Shown here piece by piece: positions 1 to 11,056 of a stretch of 64,000 nt of DNA (its first letter is position 1; every line of letters starts with the position of its first letter). The DNA is taken from the NCBI GenBank assembly GCA_001600455.1, contig BCKC01000003.1:2890315-2954314 (forward strand), written 5' to 3'. Below the pieces are notes generated by a model. That model saw nothing but the letters and a program-made list of their open reading frames with translations. It did not search any database and had not been told where the DNA came from. The translations under genes were made by a program, and so were the position numbers. Source of the stretch: Endocalyx cinctus. Taxonomy: Eukaryota > Ascomycota > Sordariomycetes > Amphisphaeriales > Apiosporaceae.

Positions 1-321
1 CATCCTAAGACATTCCCTCGTAGGAGCTTCGATCATCTCCGTTGCTCGCAGTTATTAGTAAAAAAAAGTATGCAGTACCTTTTTTTTTTCTCTTTTTTTT
101 TAGTCATCTTCTTAATGTGATATAAAGGGGATCTCTCCATGATCTTCCGCTCCATGCAGCTAGTGAGTGTAGTTATGGTAGCCTAGTCTATGTCGCTGAG
201 GTTGCTGTTCGAAGCTCCCTCTCTTCACCGTCCCGTCCGTACTGACCCTCACGAGAATCGGCCACATGTACTCATATTCATATGAGGGTGAGAGTGAAAG
301 TGATAGCCTTCGGTGAGATTC
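1..321. other. Downstream flank of BBC1, no gene seen
   Basis: This stretch lies past the BBC1 stop codon and should contain its 3' untranslated region. It holds two T-rich runs at about 80-103. I see no reading frame, tRNA or repeat that can be supported. Confidence 0.6.
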
Positions 322-3300
322 CTACTCCTGGGAAGGACCCCATCCGACCCAGCTGCGGGGCATAACTCTCCATATCTTGACCTCACCGCTTCTTAAGTCA
401 TCCAGCTTGAAGCTTTCTTGCTTCACCTTCTTGCTCTCACGGCCTTGCTCCCAGGCACGTACCTTCTTCTTGGTGCCGTCCCATTCAGCGACAACGGCAA
501 CGTGATCCGGTTTGCCCACTTCCACCGAATACTTGGCATGCATGGGGCCATGCTTTCCCTGGAATTTCGCGTTGCGGATTGACATAATATCGCCGGGCCT
601 GATCTCGTCGTTAAGTTGGGTTGATGCGTTGGCGAGATTCGCGTACACCAGACCGCCGTATGCGCGTGTACCAACAGGAAGTAGCGCGTCCTTGAAGGGT
701 CGGAGGAGCTCGTAGATAAGCGTTTGTGGAGTACCATCTCCGACTACGGAATCCTTTTTGCCCGCAATCGCATTGGCGATTTGTCGACCAAATTGCTCAT
801 AAGCTTCTTCTAGTTGATCCTGTCGCAGCATACGAGGTGGTGGTTCGTGACGCTGATCAAGCTCCGCACTAGACGGATTCTGGGGGTCGAAGCTTATTGA
901 AATTACAGTTTGAGAATAGTCCTGGAACAAGATGAAAACCTCCTTAGACACTGCAGTTCGACCTCCGGTCGATGAGGTCGACTCCTCCGACTCGGAATAT
1001 ATGTCTCTTCGACCTTGGAAGACAGGGGGCAGGCCGTTGGGCGTCGCCCACCACAGCGTATGCCTGGCCAAATCAACGTCGTTGGCCACAAAGCCTGTTT
1101 CCATGGATGGCCTGGCCGCATCCACTGACCGTCTGCCGCCCATGGTCCTTTGAACGTCCAAGGATTGTCGTGGCGGTGCTCTGTTGGATGGCGGTGCTGG
1201 GGGTGGTCCACGGCGATCCAGGGGAGGTGATGCCTGGTATGATAGGCCCGCGTCTGGGTTATGTACAGGTTCTTCTGACAATGTGACAGTATGAGACGCT
1301 GAAGGCGGAGGACTGTGTACTGCATTATAATTATACGGATCGTAATCATCATCGTACGCCTGTGTGGTCTCCTTAGGGGGTGGCGGGGGTGGAGGAGCAG
1401 CCCTCGGAGCATCTACCGAAGCCCTGGAAGGTGGGGGTGGTTGGCTAGGCACGGGTGGCGGACCGCTTCTTGGGGCAGAACTACCAGGGATGGGAGGAGG
1501 TACAGAAGACGGAATAGCAGTTGGCGACCGTACCGAAGTCGTATCGTCAATACTCGAGTCCCGTGCGTGAGCCTTCAGCGCATCTTTATGAGGAGCCGAA
1601 GAAGCGATATCGGTGTCGTAATCGCCCTCGTACTCAGTAATCTCTTCTTCCTCACCATCATCTAGCGGGCCAGGCTTCATGGGTGGTGGAGATCTAACCT
1701 CTCCTGTCGGAGAACGACTCAAAGGACCACCTGGAGGAGGAGGCGGCGGTGGTCGGCTCTGCGCTGGAGGTGGTGGCGCAGCACCTGGGATCGGAGGAGG
1801 CGGCCGGCTATTCCTCTTGCTAGATGGTGAGGGCAGCGCTGGAGATACCGGAGACATTTCCTCCGCTACGTAAGAGCTGCGTTTTGTACTAGATGAGGGG
1901 GGAAGTCCTGGAGAAGCCAATGGAATGGGCGGCGGCGCCCGTCCGGTAGGCGGCATTTCATTCTTAGGGGTTTCGAGGGACGCTTGGGGATTTTCAGATA
2001 ACTCATCATCAGACTCCGACCCAATACTAGGAGACATGACTGCTGCAGGTGGTGGAGGTGGAGGAGGTCGGGCTGTTTCACTTGTTAGTTAATTAAACAA
2101 CCGTATATAAGACCGGTTACTTACATTCGGCGGGGATTGGAGGTGGTGCAGGTCGTCCCCCTGGTACAGGTGGCGGAACTAGTTTGACAGGTTATCATGG
2201 GATCAAATGGTAATAAACGCTTTGCTATGTAGGGAAAACTTACCTTCTGGGGCTGCGCCTGTCTGAGTACCAGTGGCATTAGGGGTAAGATCTTTTGCAG
2301 TCTCAACTTGATCATCGGCCTCTTCGACTTCTTCCTCCTCTGGCTTCGGCCTGGTCATCCCAGGTAAAGCAATCATAGTTGGGATAGGGGGCGCTCTCGG
2401 TGAAGCAGGTGCCTCATTCAACTCGCTTGAGCGCCGTTCGATAGGTGGCGTTCCTTTCGGCTTCTTGGGTACACCGCCGCCCATGGGCATCATCCCTGGA
2501 GGGCCAAACATGCCAACCATGCCCATACCACCGCTCATCTTTGCCATCCTGGCACGTAGCTCCTGTTTACGTCGAACTTCAGGGTCGATTTCTTCCTCCT
2601 CTTCCTCCTCTTCTTCACCATCATCCTGGGTAGTCCCTGGGGCAGGGCCCGTGGGAGGGCGAGGTACAGCTTTAGGCCTCTCGTCACCGTCTTCTTTTTC
2701 GGTGAGGTCTTCTTGTCCTTCCGTAGTATCCCCAGCTCCAGACATATCAGCTTCGTTGCCATCATTCTCAACCGGACCCTGAGTAGATTTACGTCGAAGA
2801 TTAAGAGACTGCCTAGCAGAGCGAGTCTCGTCCATAGATTTCTTACTACCAACTTCAGATGTGTCTTTGCGCTCAAGCGGCGGGGGAATTCCAGTTTCAT
2901 CTGGTGAACCAATGTCTTGGACACCTTCGCCTTCAGGTCGTTTTTTAACAGGTCGCTTGGGTTTTTCCTTTTTCGCAACAGCATCCGCGTGCCTTTGCGC
3001 AGCCTCTGCCTGCTGCTTTTGAAGCAAAGCAATGCGCTCTTTTAACGTGGTAGGCTTAGGTTGGTCCTCTTCCTGACCTTCTTGAGTAGAGGTGGGAACA
3101 AGCCCAGCTTTCTCCGCATTCTCTAAGGACTCTGCTTCTCTTTCTTTAATTTCAGGATCTTCTTCTCGTCGGTATACTTTCGTAGTCGGGGCTTCTCGTA
3201 CTGGAGGAACGTAGGCGTTGCGACTTGGCGGAGGGGCCACGAATGGTTTCTTGACAAAGCCTGATGAGCCCGAGCCGAGACTTCCAGGTTTAAATGGTGT

Positions 3301-3990
3301 GATAGGCGGGGCTGCAGCCCTGTTGAACGCCGCGATCCGATCTTTGAAAGAACTACTAGATGGCTTCTCCGACACAGGTGGAGGGCCGGATCGCGTCGGG
3401 GGAGCAGCCTTCGGAGGCAATTGAGCAGCACTCGAGGAGGCCACGGATGGCTCGGGAATTTTCGGTTCGAGGGGAGTAGGCGTTGGTACCGGAGCAGGTG
3501 CCAGTACAGGAGCAACTTCAGGTGGGTTGGCCACAGGAACGTTTGGCACCTCGGGAGAGTGGGGTTCGTCAACAGGTGGAGGTGGTGGTGGAGATGATAA
3601 AGCAGGAGGTACTTCTGGGCTGGCTACTTCAGTTGGCAATTCACCAGATCCATCAACAGGAGATGCTTCGGTGTAGTCAATTGGAGGTGGCGGTGGAGCG
3701 GCGCTGGCGATCGGAGCTGGAGCTGGTTCTGATTCTGGTTCTGGTTCTGGTTCCTTCTTCCTAGATCTCGTGGGACGCGGCGGGGCGACAGGCTCGAACT
3801 TTTCCACAAAATTCCTGGGAAAGATACCCTCTTGCTTTACGCCAGAATTATCAACATATTCACCAGTGTACCAATCCGCATCTTCATCGTCGATAACTGT
3901 TATGATTTGACCGACGTCAAAAGGTAGGTCGTCTTCATGATTGGAGGTATACTCGTAGAGAGCCTTGACTTTAAACGGCACAGTAGCCAT
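322..3990 (-). CDS. bbc1: BBC1/MTI1-like SH3 protein of actin patches
   Basis: Three exons on the minus strand: 3990-2244, 2178-2125 and 2072-322, with introns of 65 and 52 bp (GTAAGT donors). The joined frame gives 1183 residues. An SH3 domain occupies residues about 6-66 (ALYEY, the acidic RT loop, DWYTGEY, FPRNFV). A long disordered proline-rich middle follows, with an acidic run leading into RRKQELRARMAKM near the end of exon 1, a layout seen in the family. The C-terminus (about 933-1183, from VDLARHTLWW to the end) matches the AIM3/BBC1 cysteine-proteinase-fold domain. In yeast Bbc1 sits at endocytic actin patches, binds type I myosins through its SH3 domain and restrains Las17/WASP-driven Arp2/3 activity; the same role is inferred here. 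The 54-bp middle exon encodes only VPPPVPGG-type proline repeats, so its length may vary between isoforms. The third-exon acceptor CAG was chosen because the nearer AAG breaks the frame. Confidence 0.93.
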
Positions 3991-5239
3991 GACGCATCGG
4001 TTATGAGAATTGGCCCCGACCTAGGCTAGGCTGACGATGAAGGCTTTGGTTGTATTATATTAAGTTTATTGTATGATGGATGAAGGAGCGAAGAAGGATA
4101 TGATTATCTCAATAGATGAGATAATGCGAATAAAAACAAAATTTTGTGTTGGCAAATAGAGGGATTGGAATAGTTGATAATTATTGAAATTTAGATAGTC
4201 GAAACAATAGTGGGTTAGGTTACCAAAAACGTATCACGGTTCTCAAACCTAGACGTAGATTGCCTGCTTGACTGCCTAGTATTTGAGGGGGGATAATAAA
4301 GAACTGTAACGCTTTGAGGCTGAGCAATGGCGATCAACCTTTTAAGAGCTCATATGCTTTAAAAAGAAGGTCGACGTCAGCGCATGAACTACATTACCAG
4401 ACTATCACTGTATGCGTATATGTAAAGTTATATTTCTCGTTCTAAGGAAATTATTGACCTACCAGAGAAGGTTCCTGACTCCGACTCCTCTTTTGAGTTT
4501 CACTCAATAAATCACTTGGGTTTTACTACTGATTGGCATAATATAACTGTTCCAAATTTATTAATTGAAGGGATTATTTATATCAATCGCGTCGAGAAGA
4601 GTTTCCTTAATAAAATAATAAAACTTGATTGTCGATTGAAGAAAAAAAGAAGAAGAAGAAGATGGTGAGATTATAAAAGTTGTTATGTTAGTCAATTCTA
4701 TGTAGTCGAGCTAAATGTGATGATTTCCTTCCATCTTTCTCTCTCGGCTTCATCTTAACTCTGACGCCGACCTTTTGGCCTTTGACCCGCCCAAGCAGAA
4801 CCAACCCTACCAACCCTAAGTACTGTACCTACTATTATGTAAGTACTGTACATACTACTGTACATTTACCAAGCAGCCAATGACGACGTCAAGTGTGGCG
4901 TCATTCCTTGCTAAGCATTTTTATTACCACATATTCCTTATACATGCATGTACTGCATGGTTGCATGAGGGGCAACTTATTTCTCGTTACCTGCAGCTCC
5001 AATACTACGATAATATACTTAAGTCCATGGGTATGTACTGTATTATGTAGCTTAGAATAAAATTAACTACGAAAGCTGTCAGGCTGTCTCAGGTATTACA
5101 AAGCTGGCAGTTTGTAATATATCCATGATCGGATTCAGCCAGTATATTTCTCATCCATTATTTACCCAAGGATCTAACGCCATACTGCACAAAGAAAGCT
5201 CGAAAAAACGAACTTCAACGCCCCTGAAAAATTGACATC
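3991..5239. promoter_or_regulatory. Shared upstream region of BBC1 and RTR1
   Basis: This 1.25-kb AT-rich spacer separates two divergent starts and must carry both promoters. It contains a GAA-type purine run at about 4640-4662, a CCTAGGCTAGG motif near 4020, and several TACTGTAC/TGTACAT palindromic words at about 4828-4866. No coding sequence is visible. Confidence 0.6.
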
Positions 5240-6169
5240 ATGTCGTCGCAACCCAACAAAAAGCCCCCCAAAGGAATTCTTAAGAAACCCAAACCCAACG
5301 CCGCCGCCGACTCCGCCACTACCACTACCGCCACCACAACAACAACGTCGCCAGAAGATGCCCGAGCCTTAGCGATTCAGCACGCCGAGAGAATCCACTC
5401 GCGGAGGGAGGTCGAGGACCAGATATCCGATTCCATCATCGAGCTCTCGACCTTCCCGCGAACGCGGACGAACCCGTCGTCGAACCCGTCGCCGGCCGAC
5501 GCCGAGGAGTTCAAGAGGCACGTGCGGCTCTTCCAGCCCAGCGACTACGACGACCTGATCGAGGAGCGAAACTGCGAAGGGCTGTGCGGGTACGCGTTGT
5601 GCGGGAAGCCCCGGACTCGGGTCTCGGGCGGGGGCGAGTTCAAGCTGGTCAACTACGGCCGCAAGGACTTCAACATCGTGCCGGTGAAGGAGCTCGAGAA
5701 GTGGTGCTCCCAGCGGTGCGCCAAGCGCGCCATGTACATCAAGGTCCAGCTGAACGAGTCGGCTGCCTGGGAGCGCGCCGGCATCTCCTCCATCGAGATC
5801 GACCTGTACGAGGAAGAGGAAGAGGAAGTAAAGAATAAACAAAAAACGCCGACCGACGCCCGGAGTCAGCTAGCCGAACAGCTCAAAAACGTCAAGATCG
5901 ACGCGGAGAAGAAGGCCTTGCGCGATGCCCAGGATTTAGCCCTGGAAAGAGGCGATTCCAGCAACGATGCCTCGTCGAAGCGAAGCGTTGATGTCACCAT
6001 CAGGGAGAAGATTGTCAAGATGGCCGCAGAAGAACCATCCCTATCGAAAATAGACGACGCACATCTACTGTTAGACGGTTACAAGACCAAGTTCGACCCA
6101 AAGACCAACTCTATCGTAAGAGGAACTACTGTCACCGATAATAACAATGGAAAGGCCTCGGATTCGTAG
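5240..6169 (+). CDS. rtr1: RTR1/RPAP2 RNA polymerase II CTD phosphatase
   Basis: This is a single-exon gene of 309 residues. It carries the RTR1-type zinc-binding core: C112, C116 and C121 in NCEGLCGYALC, then C156 and C160 in WCSQRCAKRAMYIK. The adjoining segments (HVRLFQPSDYDDLIEERN, KLVNYGRKDFNIVP) are typical of RPAP2/Rtr1 proteins. Family members remove phosphate from Ser5 of the RNA polymerase II C-terminal repeat during early elongation and help Pol II enter the nucleus. The N-terminus opens with a basic PPKGILKKPK motif and a threonine run. An acidic stretch (EEEEEE) follows the zinc core, and the C-terminal third is helical. Codon use is odd: about 5440-5820 is almost entirely G/C at third positions while both ends are mixed. 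The gene converges with RPS17. Confidence 0.93.
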   Translation: MSSQPNKKPPKGILKKPKPNAAADSATTTTATTTTTSPEDARALAIQHAERIHSRREVEDQISDSIIELSTFPRTRTNPSSNPSPADAEEFKRHVRLFQPSDYDDLIEERNCEGLCGYALCGKPRTRVSGGGEFKLVNYGRKDFNIVPVKELEKWCSQRCAKRAMYIKVQLNESAAWERAGISSIEIDLYEEEEEEVKNKQKTPTDARSQLAEQLKNVKIDAEKKALRDAQDLALERGDSSNDASSKRSVDVTIREKIVKMAAEEPSLSKIDDAHLLLDGYKTKFDPKTNSIVRGTTVTDNNNGKASDS

Positions 6170-6665
6170 CTACCCGTGTTTGACGAGAGGACAACCATGA
6201 AAATGTACACTTAAAGCATATATGGCGTTTAATTGATAACCATGTAGGAAATAGATACCCGTATATTAGGATTTTACGTATAAAGTCGAGTTTATTAAAT
6301 ACCTTATGCGCCCAATACCAGTACCTCCTTGATGTTGTCTACAATCACCTACGTATGGGAGAGATATCAGTACGATGGCTAGGCCATTACGATATCGCGG
6401 GTCTATGGCAAGTGTGCAAGACGCATACAGACAATTCACGGGAGCGATTGGCACGCGTGTTCTTGGCAATCAACCGTCGTCTTCAGAATACTGAAGAGTC
6501 GGGGACACCTTATGTTGGAAAAATCTCTTTTGTTTTATTTTGTTTTTGCCGTGCCGAGATTTTTAAAAGGCACGCACTATCGTCCGCGAAGACGCCGTAA
6601 AGTCATGAGACCCATACCAGATGCCCAAATCAATGAAACCCATTCCTTCATGTGCAACGAAATAT
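6170..6665. other. Convergent 3' flanks of RTR1 and RPS17
   Basis: About 500 bp lie between two genes transcribed toward each other and should hold both 3' untranslated regions. The only open frames here are short and overlap the RPS17 antisense strand. No RNA gene or repeat was recognised. Confidence 0.6.
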
Positions 6666-7280
6666 TTATCGAGCCGGGCGGTCACCGAACCGGCGGGGTC
6701 GCTCGGCGGTCTGCTGCTGAACGACGGGTACGACGTTGACGGGAACGTTGTCAAACTACACGAGGGAGATAAAAATTAGATCTTGTTAAATGCTAGAGAC
6801 ATTGAATGATCAGCTAGAAAAAAAAACATGTACGTACGCCGAGGTGCTTAAGAAGATCCTTAGTTTCTGTGTCAATGTCGAGCTGACCAGTCTCGGAGTT
6901 CTGGGCGAAGTCGAGGGCGGAAACCTCGGGAACGTATTGATCCTTTCGTTCTCTCTCTTCTTCTTGGAGCTTGAAGGAGATACCACGGACGGGACCACGC
7001 TGAATTCGCTTCATCAAGTGCGTGGTGTAGCCGGCAATCTATTGTTGTTTAATATTTTATTTAGTCAGGTCTTCCTTGTTCCTCTTCTCAATTTCGTCCG
7101 CTTGTCTCTACCGATTGAACGTGGGAAGCATACCTTGTTGCGAAGACGCTTGGAAGCAATGATGGCGACCTCATCGCAAACACGCTTGTTGATATCGAAG
7201 TCCAATGTGAGCCTGGGATAAAATTTCTCGATGATGACCTTGGCGGACTTCTTGACGGTCTTTGTTCGAACGCGACCCAT
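6666..7280 (-). CDS. rps17: 40S ribosomal protein S17 (eS17)
   Basis: Three minus-strand exons, 7280-7134, 7038-6838 and 6755-6666, give 145 residues. Exon 1 starts [20 protein letters not shown] and ends SKRLRNK. Exon 2 continues [20 protein letters not shown] and ends DLLKHLG. Exon 3 encodes [11 protein letters not shown] and a short basic tail rich in R and Q. These are the hallmark blocks of eS17 in their usual order and the length is normal for fungi. The protein is a structural component of the cytoplasmic small ribosomal subunit. Introns of 95 and 82 bp split codons cleanly (donors GTATGC and GTACGT, acceptors ATAG and GTAG). Multiple introns in a fungal ribosomal protein gene are common. 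The TTCCGGT-rich C-terminal tail is less conserved, so the exact last exon is the least certain part. Confidence 0.95.
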
Positions 7281-8136
7281 TGTGACGGTAGTGTTTGAGA
7301 GAAGTTAAATTTGATGCCCAAATTTCTGATATGTACTGTCGAATAGCTCCCTAAATGGCTTCCTGAATGGCGTTGTCACGAAGCTGGCTGGTATGTTCTG
7401 TCGAGGTTGTCTCCGAAAATAACTGGTTGAGAGTGGGCAAATACTTTTCTGTGTGGGGGAGAATTTTCGGTAAAACTCTGGATCCTAGGGCAGTGAGAAA
7501 AGAAAGGTGATTTGACTGTTGATCAACTTTAGAGTGGGTCAATGCAAGAAATAAAATATTGCTAAAGCAGCCGTAATCAGCCGATAGGAAAATGTATCAT
7601 GTACATTGTACGCTAATTAGTGGTACTTATCGATAAGCAATCTCCACGAAAATAGGCAGATAGGCAGATAGGTCGGCTTTACACTATCAATGTAAGAGAT
7701 TGGTGTGAGATAGGTTTCTTATGGGGTATTGAATAACATAGATTAATGCTTAAGGAGGGAAGTTTCTCCAGCTATTGGAATGTGCTACGAAAGGGCCCCT
7801 AAGTAGGCCTGAGCTAGCCATGATTGTTCCAATTTACTTCATAGGCCCTTACAATCAATGATATTCGTAATCTGAAGGGTGGCAGCCTGGCAGCCTGGCA
7901 CCTGGCTGTCTGGCAGATTACAGGTAATTACCTAGGTAGTAGTATAAGGACAATATACAAGACATACTCCATCATGTATCTCCCAAAATGTAAGGTTTTG
8001 GCTTCTAGTTATTTCATCGTGCCTTAGCTACAAGCTGATTTATTTACACAAAACCAAGGAGAGTGGTATACCCAGCTATTTAGGTGTACTTAGGTAGATA
8101 CATATTATACATACAATCGCGGTTACCTATTTCTAT
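7281..8136. promoter_or_regulatory. RPS17 upstream region and MRP51 3' flank
   Basis: This 856-bp spacer carries the RPS17 promoter next to 7280 and the 3' flank of MRP51 next to 8137. It shows short tandem words: AGGCAGAT repeats near 7655-7672, GGCAGCCT repeats near 7880-7912, and a perfect TACCTAGGTA palindrome at 7929-7938. No gene is seen. Confidence 0.55.
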
Positions 8137-9564
8137 CTACTCAGGTCCCAGGCTCCTCCGAGGGGCTTGAGGATCAGTCATCTCGCCCAAGCCGTAGCTA
8201 CTCGCCGAGCTTGGAAGAAATGGACGTCGGAAAGCCAAAGAAGAAGTTCTCGGTTTAACAGGTACAGGTCGAGGCTTCACAGCGTCTTCGTACACTTGAG
8301 CACCGTCCTCACCCATCTTCTCTTTCTGGATGAGCTCGTCGATTTCGTTGCATGTCTCAATCTGAAGACGAATCCTGCCCGTCGTATCTACAGAAGCCAT
8401 CTCTGGTTTGGCGTACAATTTTCCTCCGCCGCGGTTCTGGAGATCGAGGTTGTATAATACGTTGTTGGAGCCGCCCTTGTTACTATACGTCTGTTTCGTG
8501 TTGAACACCGAGTTTTGGCTTTTGGCTTCAGAAACAAATCCTCCTATACTTAACATAATATCTAGACGGTTTCCAATCGTGCTGCCTCGTGGGGAGAGTA
8601 CTCTGGCCTTGATGGGAGGGTGGTTGCGCTGAGGGCCATAAACAGGATGGTTCTCAACGAAATTGTGCGTTCGCAAGTACGAAATACCAGCCGAAGGATG
8701 TGTTACAGGTGGGCCAATTGATCCATACACATTATGGTAGATGGTGGTCTTTGATCCCGAGTTTCCCGCAGCAAATTGTCCGACTTGAGTTTCTACAGAC
8801 ACCGGTGCCAGATCCAAGAAACGACTGATAAGGGTATATAACTCTTTCTTGTCGTGTCGCCATTCTTTGATACGCATCAAGTACTGATCTTCTGTAACAT
8901 CACTAGCTTCGATGGGTGGGGGAACCTCTTTTGCCTCCTCTCTAGCCTTCTCCGCTTGTCTCTCCGTCATCTCCTTGGCTATTATTTCTTTCAAGTAGGC
9001 ACGGAATTGCGGTCGCTTGCGCCTCACAGTCTTCTCGAGGTACTCGTTGAATTGGCCGTCGGTCATTCCAGCTAACCAAGGCCCCTGGAATCGCCATCTT
9101 ACGGTCTCCAGTTTAATGGCTTGCTCCGGTGTCACTGCTGTAATATCTCTATCCTCTTCAAATACCGACTTGGGAGCCTTATTATGAATTCCATTGGGGG
9201 CAGGAACCGAGACTGGAAGATTCATTTCTCGAAACTTGAATAAACTTATCGTATGGTCTGTGGCTGGCTGGAAATCTGTCACATGTTCGATGGAGTCGAC
9301 CTGTCGAACACGCACAACTGGAACAGTCGCTGAAGTCGTAGTCCTTAAAGGGAGAGGTCTTTTTAACCCCCAATCTCCGACAATTCGAGACGATGAAGGC
9401 GTTGTTACGGACATATAGGAAGGATGGCTCTTCGTAGCCGTAGGTGAAACAAATTTCGCGCCGTTCGAGACGTCACCACGGGAAGGGGGGATGGGGGCTG
9501 GCATAGAGAACATCCGAGATGACCTCAGGAGCGCCGCACCGGGCGACACATTTCGTCCTGACAT
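8137..9564 (-). CDS. mrp51: Mitochondrial ribosomal small-subunit protein MRP51 (bS1m)
   Basis: This intronless gene encodes 475 residues from the ATG at 9564. The frame stays open about 60 codons further upstream, but that stretch is unlike the family and has no better start. The N-terminus (MSGRNVSPGAALLRSSRMFS) is basic and serine-rich, fitting a mitochondrial presequence. The family block GDWGLKRPLP lies at residues 63-72, followed by RVRQVDSIEHVTDF and a helical, charged middle (FQGPWLAGMTDGQFNEYLEKTV). MRP51 is a component of the mitochondrial 37S subunit; in yeast it is linked to translation of COX1, COX2 and COX3 mRNAs through their 5' leaders. That role is inferred from the family. 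The C-terminal third holds VGQFAAGNSGSKTTIYHNVYG and ISYLRTHNFVENHPVYGPQ segments that I also regard as family-typical. The terminal 60 residues are low in conservation. Confidence 0.85.
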   Translation of the reverse strand: MSGRNVSPGAALLRSSRMFSMPAPIPPSRGDVSNGAKFVSPTATKSHPSYMSVTTPSSSRIVGDWGLKRPLPLRTTTSATVPVVRVRQVDSIEHVTDFQPATDHTISLFKFREMNLPVSVPAPNGIHNKAPKSVFEEDRDITAVTPEQAIKLETVRWRFQGPWLAGMTDGQFNEYLEKTVRRKRPQFRAYLKEIIAKEMTERQAEKAREEAKEVPPPIEASDVTEDQYLMRIKEWRHDKKELYTLISRFLDLAPVSVETQVGQFAAGNSGSKTTIYHNVYGSIGPPVTHPSAGISYLRTHNFVENHPVYGPQRNHPPIKARVLSPRGSTIGNRLDIMLSIGGFVSEAKSQNSVFNTKQTYSNKGGSNNVLYNLDLQNRGGGKLYAKPEMASVDTTGRIRLQIETCNEIDELIQKEKMGEDGAQVYEDAVKPRPVPVKPRTSSLAFRRPFLPSSASSYGLGEMTDPQAPRRSLGPE

Positions 9565-11056
9565 GTTGGACGAGATGTTGGCGCATGGACAGCCAATTGC
9601 TAAAATTAATTCGTGAGAGTGTCGTGCGGGTAATGTTAATTGTAAATCGTGTAATAGTAGCTGGAGAATTTTAATGGAGCTCCAGCTGTCGGCAAATTTT
9701 CGGTCTGACACCTGATATATGCATCGTATCAATATATGTAACAACCCGATAGATATCTAACCTACCTAGGTAACTTTTTATTCCCTCAACCCAAATAATT
9801 ACGATAATTACTGAAATGGCTTCTGAATAATACATTATTCCTATTAAATTATTAAGTTCGTATATCAAATGGTGGTAACTCCCTTTTTTAAGATTTTTAA
9901 TTGTTAATTCAGTTATATTACTATGAAGAGGGAATACGGTATGTTAGGTAAACGAAGATATCTGCTTATATAAATCCTACGTAGTCAAAAGTCGCAGACC
10001 AAATGACTGGATTCGACATCACACCAAAACTTTGGAGGTATAGAGTATAGACCGACCTATTTAGAGAAAATTACGTTGTAAGCATGTCTCGGCATAAGAT
10101 TAGTGTTCTAGTCCACCCAATAGACAACCACGAGTCGGCAAAGTCTACATTCCAGAGTGTTGTGCCGTTGTTACCTGTAGAGAACCAATTTATCGAAATC
10201 ATTTAGCTTCTACAGCCAGGCTTACCCTAAGTGCTGGGTCGGTGCACTTTAGGTCCTTCCAACGACGGTCTCAATTCGAAGTTGCAATATCCCATCGTAA
10301 GAGATAAGTTATCCTGCTGAGTCCAGCAAAGCAGATGCAGTTATGACTGTCTCAGGGAAAGATATCTATGTCGTAAACATGAATCCCTGTTTGTTTTCCT
10401 AATGGCATACCACCAGACAAGACGAAACATCCTTACAGATGATATAACGTAATATTGCTTTCGAATAGAGAGAATATGAAGCTGATCACAAGGTTATCCG
10501 GTATTGGCTTGTGGCTCAACAGATAATGTCAGTAGCAGAATTAAACATTAAAATAAATACATAATAGTGATTGCGCACTATATTGAACATCAGCGCCGGA
10601 TATGGCTCCAAAGTATGATTTGTCCACTGAACACATATTCGAGTTCACGCACAAGTCAGTGTCTGTTATTATGAATTCTTCTATCGACTTGGAACCGGAC
10701 ACAGCCCTGAAACTTCGCTATGTGCTGGAAAATTCCCCATCATCCATTGGAGGCGGTGATAACCTTTCAACATATATTTGCCAGCGCTAAATGGAGTAAA
10801 GGGGGGGGCTGACGTAGATAAGACTGACCAGCTCTTCGTCGTACAATTCGTGTTCTAATGGTTGCCTGATATAGGCAGGCAGGCAAGCGGAGTGGTACTA
10901 GTCTACACCAACATATAACTTTCTACCGATATCTTGCGATCTCTGCGTAGCTTTTCCTTTTCCTCGAAATAGGCAAATTTTTAGCATCACTTCATTACCT
11001 ATTTATTTCTCTTATTATCAAAGTCCTTGATCTCAGTCAGCGGTTCAAGCAAATCA
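9565..11056. promoter_or_regulatory. Divergent upstream region of MRP51 and the NUDIX gene
   Basis: This 1.5-kb spacer lies between two divergent genes. It holds a perfect TACCTAGGTA palindrome at 9763-9772 and a short GCAGGCAG repeat near 10873-10885. One 62-codon ATG-initiated frame at 10602-10790 is listed separately with low confidence. Otherwise the region is AT-rich and non-coding. Confidence 0.5.
10602..10790 (+). CDS. Small ORF of unknown status (62 codons)
   Basis: An ATG-initiated frame encodes 62 residues starting MAPKYDLSTEHIFEFTHKSV and ending in STYICQR. I recognise no family. It contains no membrane segment or cysteine motif. It lies 266 bp upstream of the NUDIX start in the same orientation, so it could be a separate small gene, an upstream reading frame or chance. 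The composition is less AT-rich than the surrounding spacer, which is the only argument for reality. Confidence 0.2.
   Translation: MAPKYDLSTEHIFEFTHKSVSVIMNSSIDLEPDTALKLRYVLENSPSSIGGGDNLSTYICQR

Noticed and set aside
4810..4820. Telomerase RNA template-like CCCTAA words
   Set aside because: Single scattered copies occur without a longer template or any other supporting feature.
5369..5842. 157-codon frame antisense to RTR1
   Set aside because: It is a by-product of the high GC3 block, which removes stop codons from the opposite strand.
8137..9744. Longer MRP51 starting at 9744
   Set aside because: The extra 60 residues are unlike the family and would precede the mitochondrial presequence that begins at the 9564 ATG.
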